This document shows, piece by piece, positions 23,535 to 29,848 of a DNA stretch of 31,663 bases (positions within the stretch are counted from its first letter, which is position 1; each line of letters opens with the position of its first letter). Source of the stretch: RGIG3009 sp045653425 (GTDB taxonomy: Bacteria > Bacillota > Clostridia > Oscillospirales > Acutalibacteraceae); contig JAZOLU010000033.1 of the NCBI GenBank assembly GCA_045653425.1, positions 1 through 31,663 of the forward strand, written 5' to 3'. The position numbers and the translations under genes are program-made. Below the pieces are notes generated by a model. The model was not told the origin of the DNA, ran no database searches, and worked only from the letters and a program-made list of their open reading frames with translations.

Positions 23535-24833
23535 ATGCTGTTTAAGAATATCACCGTTTTACAGGCGGATGGCACCTTGCTTTGCGGGCAGTACGTGGGC
23601 GTGAGAGATTCCCGCATTGTGTGGCTTTCGGACAAACCGCCCGCCGAGGAATTTGGCGAATGCATTGACGGTACCAACCGCTTGCTCACGGCGGGGTTGG
23701 TAAACGCACACACCCACGTGGCAATGACGTTGTTACGTGGCTACGGCGAAGAATTGCCATTGCAATCGTGGTTGTTTGACCGTATTTTCCCGTTTGAGGA
23801 CAAGCTGTTTGGCGAGGCAGTGTATTGGGGCAGTCTGCTGGGTATGGCAGAAATGCTGGCAACCGGCACCGTTTCGTTTACGGATATGTATTATTTTTGC
23901 GAAGAAACCGCCAAGGCCGCGTTGGAATGTGGTATAAAAGCCAATATTGGCCGTGGTATTTCTTGCTTTGACGAAAGCAAGCGGTTTGCCGACCTACCCG
24001 CCTATGCGGAATTGAATGAGTTAATTCCCGCTTTTCACGGCGCGGGGGAGGGGCGTGTTCGTATTGACGTTGCTCCTCACGCGGAATACACCACGCGACC
24101 GGATATTTTGCGGGATGCGGCGTTGCTGGCAGAAAAACATAATTTGCGAATGCACGTTCACGTATCGGAGACCGAATCCGAACATTTGGCTTGTGTGGGG
24201 CGGCACGGTGTTACGCCGGTGGGTCTGCTGGAACAAACCGGTGTGCCGGAACACCCGCTCACCGTGGCGCACGGCGTGTGGTTAACCGAAGCGGATATGG
24301 ATTGTCTTTCCCGCCACGGTGCCACGGTGGCACACTGCGCCAAAAGCAATCTCAAACTCGGCAGTGGTATTGCGCAAACTGAAAAATTGCTGCAACACGG
24401 CGTATCGGTTGCCATTGGTACGGACTCTGCCGCCAGCAACAACACGTTGGATATGTTGGACGAATTGCGTACCGCTGCATTGTTGGCAAAAGGCGTTTCG
24501 TGCAATCCGGCGGCGTTGCCGGCGGAAACGGCGTGGCATTGTGCCACGCGCGCGGGTGCTTTGTCACAGGGCAGAGAGGATTGCGGAGATGTCGCGGTGG
24601 GGTATCGTGCCGACTTGGTAATGTTCGATACCACCGACATTGGTTTTTGCCCGTTACACGCTCCTTTATCAAATTTACTGTACGCCGCCGGTAGCCGTGC
24701 GGTGTGCATGACAATGGTAGATGGGCGTGTCTTGTACCGCAACGGCACGTTTATCACGTTGGATATGGAGCGCATACGTTGCGAAACACAGCGTTGTACC
24801 GACAAAATTTTACAAAAAATTGGTCATTTTTAA
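23535..24833 (+). CDS. mtaD: Amidohydrolase, 5'-methylthioadenosine/S-adenosylhomocysteine deaminase type
   Basis: A 432-residue metal-dependent amidohydrolase of the MtaD/TrzA group, which deaminates the adenine of MTA, SAH or adenosine in the cytoplasm. Metal and catalytic motifs are in place: NAHTHVAMTLLRGYGEELPLQSWL, DMYYF, HVHVSETESE, HGVWLTEADMDCLSRHGATVAHCAKSNLKLGSGIA and IGTDSAASNNTLDMLDELR. The inosine-type product could be used by the phosphorylase gene just upstream (7-nt gap). The start ATG follows AAAGGATGTGAG. Exact substrate preference among MTA, SAH and adenosine cannot be told from sequence. Confidence 0.87.
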   Translation: MLFKNITVLQADGTLLCGQYVGVRDSRIVWLSDKPPAEEFGECIDGTNRLLTAGLVNAHTHVAMTLLRGYGEELPLQSWLFDRIFPFEDKLFGEAVYWGSLLGMAEMLATGTVSFTDMYYFCEETAKAALECGIKANIGRGISCFDESKRFADLPAYAELNELIPAFHGAGEGRVRIDVAPHAEYTTRPDILRDAALLAEKHNLRMHVHVSETESEHLACVGRHGVTPVGLLEQTGVPEHPLTVAHGVWLTEADMDCLSRHGATVAHCAKSNLKLGSGIAQTEKLLQHGVSVAIGTDSAASNNTLDMLDELRTAALLAKGVSCNPAALPAETAWHCATRAGALSQGREDCGDVAVGYRADLVMFDTTDIGFCPLHAPLSNLLYAAGSRAVCMTMVDGRVLYRNGTFITLDMERIRCETQRCTDKILQKIGHF

Positions 24834-24904
24834 CAAAATTTACAAACTCCATTTGTTGTTTTTGTAGAAAAACAGAGCGAGACTCAACTTTTTTGAAAAT
24901 CCCC

Positions 24905-24933
24905 TTGAAAAACGCAATGGGTTAGGGTATAAT
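24905..24933 (+). promoter_or_regulatory. Strong sigma-A promoter of the HU gene
   Basis: TTGAAA (24905-24910) and TATAAT (24928-24933) are separated by 17 bp. A leader of about 80 nt follows, with a small CGGAA/TTCCG hairpin and GGAGG 8 nt before the ATG. High expression is expected for HU. I see no gene in 24834-25019. Confidence 0.85.
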
Positions 24934-25019
24934 TCAATGTAACGCTTAATGTGCCTGTTTTCAAAACGATTCTAAGCGGAACATTCCGTTGGAATATAAA
25001 AATGTTGGAGGTATTACTC

Positions 25020-25295
25020 ATGAACAAGGTTGAATTGGTTGCTTCTGTTGCAGAAAAAGCTGGTCTCTCCAAAAAAGACGCCGATAAGGCTGTCGCTGCG
25101 CTTCTGGAATCTGTTGTTGGTGCTGTTGCGAAAGGCGACAAAGTTCAGTTGGTAGGTTTTGGTACGTTTGAGGTTCGCGCTCGCGGTGCTCGCACCGGCC
25201 GCAATCCCCGTACAAAGGAAACCATCACCATCCCGGCTTCCAAGCAGCCCGTTTTCAAGGCCGGCAAGGCGTTCAAAGACGCTGTTGCAAAATAA
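25020..25295 (+). CDS. hup: HU family DNA-binding protein
   Basis: Major nucleoid protein that bends DNA and stabilises it. The 91-residue product has the full HU pattern: MNKVELVASVAEKAGLSKKDADKAVAALLESV helices, GDKVQLVGFGTFEVRARGARTGRNPRTKETITIPASKQPVFKAGKAFKDAV with the GFGTF turn and the DNA-binding arm with its Arg-Asn-Pro tip. The ATG at 25020 follows TTGGAGG; an upstream in-frame start at 24951 lacks a ribosome site and adds non-family residues. Codon use differs from its neighbours (more GTT and GCT), which fits high expression. A terminator lies directly after it. Confidence 0.96.
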   Translation: MNKVELVASVAEKAGLSKKDADKAVAALLESVVGAVAKGDKVQLVGFGTFEVRARGARTGRNPRTKETITIPASKQPVFKAGKAFKDAVAK

Positions 25296-25309
25296 GTTTG
25301 TCTTATACG

Positions 25310-25343
25310 AAGCCGCCCGAAATCGAAATCGGGCGGCTTTTCG
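25310..25343 (+). terminator. Terminator/attenuator between HU and rqcP
   Basis: AAGCCGCCCGA pairs with TCGGGCGGCTT around an 8-nt loop, followed by a short T run. The ribosome site of rqcP starts only 8 nt later, so the hairpin probably lets a fraction of HU transcripts read on. Confidence 0.8.
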
Positions 25344-25360
25344 TTTGCAAAGGAGTAGTT

Positions 25361-25600
25361 ATGCGACTGGATAAGTATCTTAAAGTTTCCCGTATCATTA
25401 AACGGCGCACCGTGGCGAATGAGGCGTGCGACGCCGGGCGCGTGTTGGTCAACGGCAAGGTGGCCCGTGCCTCGTACGATGTGAAGGTAGGGGATATCCT
25501 TGTCATTCAGTTTGGCACGCGGGAACTTAAAGCCGAGGTTGTCAGCGTACAGGAAACCGTAGCAAAAAACGATGCCGCGCTGCTTTATAAATTGTTGTAA
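25361..25600 (+). CDS. rqcP: S4-domain RNA-binding protein RqcP (YabO/Hsp15-like)
   Basis: A 79-residue S4-domain protein (MRLDKYLKVSRIIKRRTVANEACDAGRVLVNGKVARASYDVKVGDILVIQFG), the Bacillus YabO/RqcP type that helps RqcH add alanine tails to nascent chains on obstructed 50S subunits in ribosome quality control. The size and location between HU and yabP are characteristic. The ATG at 25361 has AAAGGAG upstream; the longer frame from 25298 reads through the terminator and is rejected. The role is assigned by family; no rqcH is in this window. Confidence 0.92.
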   Translation: MRLDKYLKVSRIIKRRTVANEACDAGRVLVNGKVARASYDVKVGDILVIQFGTRELKAEVVSVQETVAKNDAALLYKLL

Positions 25601-25601
25601 C

Positions 25602-25634
25602 ACAAAACCGACGACGTAGTGTCGTCGGTTTTGT
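25602..25634 (+). terminator. Intrinsic terminator after rqcP
   Basis: ACAAAACCGACGAC pairs with GTCGTCGGTTTTGT (14 bp) around a GTAGT loop, with the T-tract inside the stem end. It separates vegetative rqcP from the sporulation gene yabP. Confidence 0.88.
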
Positions 25635-25662
25635 CATATTTCCCATTATCGGAACGTATAAC
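25634..25662 (+). promoter_or_regulatory. Candidate sigma-E promoter of yabP-yabQ
   Basis: TCATATT (25634-25640) fits the sigma-E -35 consensus KMATATT. After 14 bp, CGTATAAC (25655-25662) partly matches the -10 CATACAMT. No sigma-A-type pair is visible here, and yabP is a known sigma-E target in Bacillus. The -10 match is imperfect. Confidence 0.55.
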
Positions 25663-25682
25663 TCCGGTAAGGGGGCGGAACT

Positions 25683-25967
25683 ATGAAAGAGCAAACGCAG
25701 GAACTGCACGCTATGCCGCATCTGGTTAGTTTGAGCGACCGCCGCGCGTTATCGGTATCCGGTGTACAGGACGTGGATAGTTTTGACGAGATGACGGTGG
25801 TTATTTACACCGACCAAGGTGCTTTAACCGTAAAAGGAAGCGGATTGCACATTAACCGTTTGAACATTGAAACCGGTGATTTAACATTGGAGGGTATGGT
25901 AGAATCGCTGGTATATACCGAGGTGAACAACCGCTCCGGCGGGTTCTTCGGCAAGTTGTTCCGGTAA
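25683..25967 (+). CDS. yabP: Sporulation protein YabP
   Basis: A 94-residue protein of the YabP family, made in the mother cell and needed for normal spore formation, probably with YabQ at the forespore coat or cortex. Visible family features: HLVSLSDRRALSVSGVQDVDSFDE, VVIYTDQGALTVKGSGLHINRLNIETGDLTLEGMVESLVYTE and a C-terminal GGFFGKLFR, a beta-rich fold like YqfC. The start ATG follows AAGGGGGCGG. It is 5 nt from yabQ and probably forms a sigma-E operon with it. Confidence 0.94.
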   Translation: MKEQTQELHAMPHLVSLSDRRALSVSGVQDVDSFDEMTVVIYTDQGALTVKGSGLHINRLNIETGDLTLEGMVESLVYTEVNNRSGGFFGKLFR

Positions 25968-25972
25968 ACGCT

Positions 25973-26458
25973 ATGGGATTTGCCAATACCGAGCAGTTGC
26001 GTGAACTGTTCTTGTCCGGTGGCATGGGTTTTTTACTGGGTGCGTATTACGATGTGTTTCGCATTTGGCGCAAATGGCGCGGCTCATCCACGGCGGCAGT
26101 GTTTTTTCAAGACTGCTTGTTTTTTTCTACCGCCTCGGTGGTGGTGTTTCTGTTTTCGTTGGCGCTAACGCACGGCACGGTGCGCGCCTATACGTTGTGC
26201 GGCGTTGCGGTTGGTTTTTGCGCTTATCGGTACACGGTGGGGCTGGCGTTGTTGCGCGCTTTTACGGTGTTGTGTCGGTGGGCAAGTTGGCTGGGATGCA
26301 CGGCAAAGCGTTGCGCGAGTGTGCCGATACGGTGGTTGGGCAACCGATTATGTGTGCCGTGGGGTCAACTTCGCGAAAAAAGCAAAAAAGTTGCGAAAAA
26401 AAGCGAGAAAATTTTGAAAAAAGGCTTGAAACCCATCTGCAATCTATTGTATAATTAA
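25973..26458 (+). CDS. yabQ: Spore cortex biosynthesis protein YabQ
   Basis: A 161-residue membrane protein. The first part (QLRELFLSGGMGFLLGAYYDVFRIWRK) is the recognisable YabQ signature, followed by about three further hydrophobic segments and a basic, helical C-terminal tail (REKSKKVAKKSEKILKKGLK) on the cytoplasmic side. In Bacillus YabQ is needed for spore cortex formation and sits in the mother-cell membrane around the forespore. The ribosome site is poor (GGTAAACGCT), so translation is likely coupled to yabP. Its last codons contain a sigma-A promoter for divIC. Confidence 0.88.
   Translation: MGFANTEQLRELFLSGGMGFLLGAYYDVFRIWRKWRGSSTAAVFFQDCLFFSTASVVVFLFSLALTHGTVRAYTLCGVAVGFCAYRYTVGLALLRAFTVLCRWASWLGCTAKRCASVPIRWLGNRLCVPWGQLREKSKKVAKKSEKILKKGLKPICNLLYN
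26426..26455 (+). promoter_or_regulatory. Sigma-A promoter for divIC, inside the 3' end of yabQ
   Basis: TTGAAA (26426-26431) and TATAAT (26450-26455) are separated by 18 bp. The start of transcription would be at about 26462, with AAAGGAG 14 nt later. It frees the division gene from sporulation control. Confidence 0.75.
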
Positions 26459-26490
26459 CGTGTGTATTTTTGCGGAAAGGAGAGGTCGGT

Positions 26491-26772
26491 ATGCGTGTTG
26501 TGAAACCCAAGAAAAAAAGTTTGTTGTTGCGCATTGCGTTATTAGCCCTCTCTGTGTACGTGGTGGTGTCGCTGGTTCAGTTGCAGTTGCAGTTAGACCA
26601 AGGGCAGCAACGGCTGGATGAACTCAACCGTCAGTTGGATGAGCAAGAGCGCATTAAGTTGGTGCTGCAAGACAAACTGGACGGGTATGAGGATTATTTG
26701 GAGCAGCAGGCACGCAAGCAAGGTATGGCGAAACCGGGTGAAACCATTTTGGTTGAAATCCCGAGCGAGTAA
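26491..26772 (+). CDS. divIC: DivIC/FtsB-like septum formation initiator
   Basis: A 93-residue bitopic protein: a short basic cytoplasmic N-terminus (MRVVKPKKK), one transmembrane helix (about residues 11-29), and an extracellular coiled coil rich in Gln/Leu/Glu (QLQLQLDQGQQRLDELNRQL, then DEQERIKLVLQDKLDGYEDYLEQQARKQGM). This is the FtsB/DivIC family, which joins FtsL and DivIB/FtsQ to activate septal wall synthesis. The size and the place between yabQ and an S1 gene match Bacillus divIC. The ATG at 26491 follows AAAGGAGAGG; the earlier start at 26470 precedes that ribosome site. Confidence 0.9.
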   Translation: MRVVKPKKKSLLLRIALLALSVYVVVSLVQLQLQLDQGQQRLDELNRQLDEQERIKLVLQDKLDGYEDYLEQQARKQGMAKPGETILVEIPSE

Positions 26773-26803
26773 TTTTCAAAAGCAGTAGGGGGAACTCCGC
26801 AAC

Positions 26804-27247
26804 ATGGCATTGGAAGTGGGCGCTTGCGTCGAAGGAAAGGTTACCGGCATTACAAAATTCGGCGCATTTGTTGAGCTGGAAGACGGCAAAACAGGAATGG
26901 TGCATATTTCGGAAGTGGCACCAACGTATGTGCAGGAAATTCGTGACCACGTCACGGAAAACCAACAAGTCAAGGTTAAAATTCTCAGCATTGGCGAGGA
27001 TGGGAAAATTAGCCTTTCCATTAAAAAGGCAATGGCACCTCCGCCGCGCGCCAATCGTGGTCCTGCACCGCGTCGTACTTCGCCGGGACGTCCCGGTGGT
27101 TTTGAATGGCAGCCGTCCCGCACAGCGGACAATGCCAGTTTTGAAGAGATGATGTCCCATTTCAAACAGACCAGCGATGAAAAAATGCTGGATTTGAAAC
27201 GTTCGCTGGACGGCAAGCACGGGGGCTTTACCCGCAAGCGTTCCTAA
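26804..27247 (+). CDS. yabR: S1 RNA-binding domain protein (YabR-like)
   Basis: A 147-residue protein with one S1 domain at residues 1-75 (VEGKVTGITKFGAFVELEDGKTGMVHISEVA...VKVKILSIGEDGKISLSIKKA), followed by a Pro/Arg-rich disordered linker and a short C-terminal helix (FEEMMSHFKQTSDEKMLDLKRSLDGK) and a basic end. It matches Bacillus YabR in size and location; the role is unknown but RNA or ribosome binding is expected from the fold. It starts 31 nt after divIC, with AGGGGGAA upstream, and is followed by a terminator that ends this cluster. Confidence 0.9.
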   Translation: MALEVGACVEGKVTGITKFGAFVELEDGKTGMVHISEVAPTYVQEIRDHVTENQQVKVKILSIGEDGKISLSIKKAMAPPPRANRGPAPRRTSPGRPGGFEWQPSRTADNASFEEMMSHFKQTSDEKMLDLKRSLDGKHGGFTRKRS

Positions 27248-27270
27248 CGGGCGGTTGATTTATCGGAAAC

Positions 27271-27309
27271 AAAAGCTGCCGTTGCCAGCGGGCAACGGCA
27301 GCTTTTATA
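27271..27309 (+). terminator. Strong intrinsic terminator after yabR
   Basis: AAAAGCTGCCGTTGCC pairs with GGCAACGGCAGCTTTT (16 bp) around an AGCG loop. The A- and T-rich ends allow action on both strands. Confidence 0.92.
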
Positions 27310-27352
27310 CCAATTACACGGCCGCAACGGCGGCTGTAAGACGGAGAAATGT

Positions 27353-28471
27353 ATGGAACAATTTCAATTTTGCGCGCCGTGTTTGTTTGGCGTGGAAGGC
27401 ATATTGGGTGATGAACTGCGCCGTATGGGCGCACAAACGGTAACCCCGCAAAATGGGCGGGTGTTGTTTTCCGGCTCGGAGGAATTGTTGGTGCGCGCCA
27501 ACATTGGTAGCCGCTACGCGGAGCGTATTCAGTTGCATTTGGCCACCTTTCGCGCCACCTCGTTTGAGGAGTTGTTTCAAGGGGTGCGCGCTTTGCCGTG
27601 GGAACGCTTTATTGCTAAGCGCGATGCCTTTCCGGTAAAGGGTTGGTCGCTCAATTCGGCGTTGCACAGTGTGCCCGACTGCCAGTCAATTATCAAAAAA
27701 GCCATTGTTGAGCGGCTAAAATCCGCTTATAACATTGGGTGGTTTGAGGAGACCGGTGCGCTGGTGCAGGTGCAGTTCACCATCTTAAAAGACGAAGTTT
27801 CGCTGCTCATTGACACCAGCGGCGCGGGGTTGCATAAACGCGGGTATCGCCGCAATGCCGGCGGCGCCCCTATGAAGGAAACGCTGGCCGCCGCCATTGT
27901 GGATGTTACCCGCGCGCGGTTAGCGGAACGGGTGATTGACCCGTGTTGCGGTTCCGGTACGTTGCTGATTGAAGCGGCGCTGGCCGCTCGCCGTATTGCG
28001 CCCGGTGCACGGCGACGTTTTGCGGCAATGAATTGGTCGTGGTTGTCGCCCGAGCTGTGGCAGCAGGAGCGTGACCGTGCCGCCGAACAGTTGCTGGAAC
28101 GCCCGTTTGTTGCCTGCGGTGGCGATACGGATTCCGAAGCCGTGCGTTTAACACTGGAAAACGCACAAAAGGCCGGCGTGGGGGATTGTGTTCGCGCCGA
28201 ACTGCGGGATTTGCGTCATTTCCGTCCGGAGGGGGACAGCGGCGTGGTATTGTGCAACCCGCCTTACGGAGAACGGCTGCTGGATGTAAAAGAGGCGCAG
28301 GAACTGTATCGCGTGATGGGTCAGGTGTTTGCCCCTAAACGAGGATGGAGTTACGCCATCATTAGCCCCGACGAAACTTTTGAAGAGCATTTTGGTCGAA
28401 AGGCAGATAAACGGCGCAAATTGTATAACGGAATGATAAAATGCCAGTTATTCCTATATTACCGTGGATAA
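27353..28471 (+). CDS. THUMP-domain class I SAM-dependent RNA methyltransferase (RlmL N-terminal-like)
   Basis: A 372-residue methyltransferase. The N-terminal part (about 1-155) is a ferredoxin-like plus THUMP RNA-binding region (FQFCAPCLFGVEGILGDELRRMG; SLLIDTSGAGLHKRGYRRNAGGAPMKETLAAAI). The catalytic domain has motif I DPCCGSGTLLIEAAL and motif IV LCNPPYGERL, the N-type signature used to methylate the amino group of guanine in RNA, as in RlmL and Bacillus YpsC. The likely target is 23S rRNA (m2G), but tRNA cannot be excluded. Start ATG at 27353 follows AGACGGAGAA. It is 18 nt from the next gene. Confidence 0.9.
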   Translation: MEQFQFCAPCLFGVEGILGDELRRMGAQTVTPQNGRVLFSGSEELLVRANIGSRYAERIQLHLATFRATSFEELFQGVRALPWERFIAKRDAFPVKGWSLNSALHSVPDCQSIIKKAIVERLKSAYNIGWFEETGALVQVQFTILKDEVSLLIDTSGAGLHKRGYRRNAGGAPMKETLAAAIVDVTRARLAERVIDPCCGSGTLLIEAALAARRIAPGARRRFAAMNWSWLSPELWQQERDRAAEQLLERPFVACGGDTDSEAVRLTLENAQKAGVGDCVRAELRDLRHFRPEGDSGVVLCNPPYGERLLDVKEAQELYRVMGQVFAPKRGWSYAIISPDETFEEHFGRKADKRRKLYNGMIKCQLFLYYRG

Positions 28472-28489
28472 GCGGCAGGAGGCAGTTAA

Positions 28490-29446
28490 ATGAAACACGT
28501 GTTTATACTGAACCCGGCGGCGGGAAAAAATGGGCATTCCCTGCGTATGAAACCGATGATTGAAGCGTTTTTTGCAACGCATCCCGCAGAGTATTGTATT
28601 CACGTTACCGAGTATGCGGGCCACGCCACCCAACTGGCGCGGCAAGCAGCGGCTGAGGCACCGGTGCGGGTGTATGCTTGCGGCGGTGACGGCACGGTGC
28701 TGGAAGTGCTTAACGGCATTGTGGGTGTACCGGGTGCGGAACTGGCGTGCGTACCTTGTGGTTCCGGTAACGATTTTTTGCGTATGTTTCCGCATCCGGA
28801 GTGTTTTGGTGATTTGGAGGCGGTGGTTAACGGCAAGGCATATCCAATGGATGCCTTGCGTTGTAATGATAAATGGTCATTAAACACGTGTGCTATGGGC
28901 ATGGATGCCACCGTAGCAGACCGAATGATTCACTACAAACGCTGGCCGCTTATAAAAGGCCCCATGGCTTACAATTTGGCAATAGCGCGCACCTTTTTTG
29001 GTCGGCTGGGTCAAAAATTGCATATTGTGATGGATACCGTGAACGGTACGGTGGAACGGACGGGTCATTATCTGTTTGCGCTGGCCGCGAACGGTCAATA
29101 TTACGGCGGCGGATATCACGGCTCGCCGCGCTCGCAACCGAATGACGGCTTGCTGGATTTTATCTTGGTAAAGGACTTAAACCATCTTACCGCGCTTTCG
29201 TTTTTGGGCAAGTACAAAAACGGGCAACATTTAGGTTTAAGTTGTTGCGAATGGTTTCGCGGTACACGGATGCAGGTGTTTGCCGATACACCGGCAGTTG
29301 TGACGGCAGACGGCGAGTGTTTTCGCACTACGGATGTCACGTTTAGCGTGGTACCCGGTGCCATTTCTTTTGTGTGTCCCGCATCGGCAGAAACGGATTT
29401 GTTAAAAAATTGTGAAATGCCCGCTTTTTTCCAAATAGGGACTTGA
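28490..29446 (+). CDS. Diacylglycerol/lipid kinase family protein (DagK/YegS-like)
   Basis: A 318-residue lipid kinase-like protein. The N-terminal nucleotide domain has FILNPAAGKNG, the GGDGT motif (residues 65-69) and PCGSGNDFLRMF; the C-terminal beta domain includes ANGQYYGGGYHGSPRSQPNDGLLDFILV. In Bacillota such enzymes (DgkB-like) recycle diacylglycerol produced by lipoteichoic acid synthesis into phosphatidic acid; family-level assignment only. The start ATG follows AGGAGGCAG. Its stop codon (29444-29446) lies inside the -35 region of the groES promoter. Confidence 0.88.
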   Translation: MKHVFILNPAAGKNGHSLRMKPMIEAFFATHPAEYCIHVTEYAGHATQLARQAAAEAPVRVYACGGDGTVLEVLNGIVGVPGAELACVPCGSGNDFLRMFPHPECFGDLEAVVNGKAYPMDALRCNDKWSLNTCAMGMDATVADRMIHYKRWPLIKGPMAYNLAIARTFFGRLGQKLHIVMDTVNGTVERTGHYLFALAANGQYYGGGYHGSPRSQPNDGLLDFILVKDLNHLTALSFLGKYKNGQHLGLSCCEWFRGTRMQVFADTPAVVTADGECFRTTDVTFSVVPGAISFVCPASAETDLLKNCEMPAFFQIGT

Positions 29447-29470
29447 TTTTTTTGGAAAAACGGCTACAAT
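29443..29470 (+). promoter_or_regulatory. Sigma-A promoter of groES-groEL
   Basis: TTGATT (29443-29448) and TACAAT (29465-29470) are separated by 16 bp. The CIRCE operator begins right after the -10, so HrcA bound there would block transcription initiation. Confidence 0.78.
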
Positions 29471-29508
29471 AGTATTAGCACTCTAAACAAGAAAGTGCTA
29501 ATACTATT
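29468..29508 (+). promoter_or_regulatory. CIRCE operator (HrcA binding site) with extended arms
   Basis: TTAGCACTC (29475-29483), a 9-bp spacer, then AAGTGCTAA (29493-29501) match the CIRCE consensus except for one base in the right arm. The inverted repeat continues outside to give 15-bp arms (AATAGTATTAGCACT / AGTGCTAATACTATT). HrcA represses groES-groEL through this site in the absence of heat stress. Confidence 0.93.
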
Positions 29509-29537
29509 TATTTATTACTCGTAAGGAGGAAACGATT

Positions 29538-29822
29538 ATGACGATGAAGCCATTGGCTGACCGCGTAGTCATCAAAATGGTTGAAGCAGAGGAGACCACC
29601 AAGAGCGGCATTATTTTGGCGGGTTCTGCCAAAGAAAAGCCCCAAGTGGCAGAGGTTATTGCGGTTGGCCCCGGCGGTAATGTGGAGGGCAAAGACATTA
29701 CGATGTATGTTAAAGCCGGTGATAAGGTTATTACCAGCAAGTATTCCGGTACGGAAGTAAAAATGGACGGCGTGGAGTACACCATTGTCCGCCAGAACGA
29801 TATTTTGGCAATTGTTGAGTAA
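29538..29822 (+). CDS. groES: Co-chaperonin GroES
   Basis: Ten-kDa lid of the GroEL folding chamber. The 94-residue protein has the standard layout: MKPLADRVVIKMVEAEETTKSGIILAGSAKEKPQ with the mobile loop (EETTKSGIIL), AEVIAVGPGG, VKAGDKVITSKYSGTEVKMDGVEYTIVRQNDILAIVE. The start ATG follows AAGGAGG. It is the first gene of the CIRCE-controlled operon, with groEL 26 nt downstream. Confidence 0.97.
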   Translation: MTMKPLADRVVIKMVEAEETTKSGIILAGSAKEKPQVAEVIAVGPGGNVEGKDITMYVKAGDKVITSKYSGTEVKMDGVEYTIVRQNDILAIVE

Positions 29823-29848
29823 TTACCGATAAAAAGGAGGAAATAACC

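Noticed and set aside
24842..24863. ACAAA/TTTGT hairpin followed by T-rich sequence after the deaminase gene
   Set aside because: The 5-bp AT-only stem is too weak to call a terminator.
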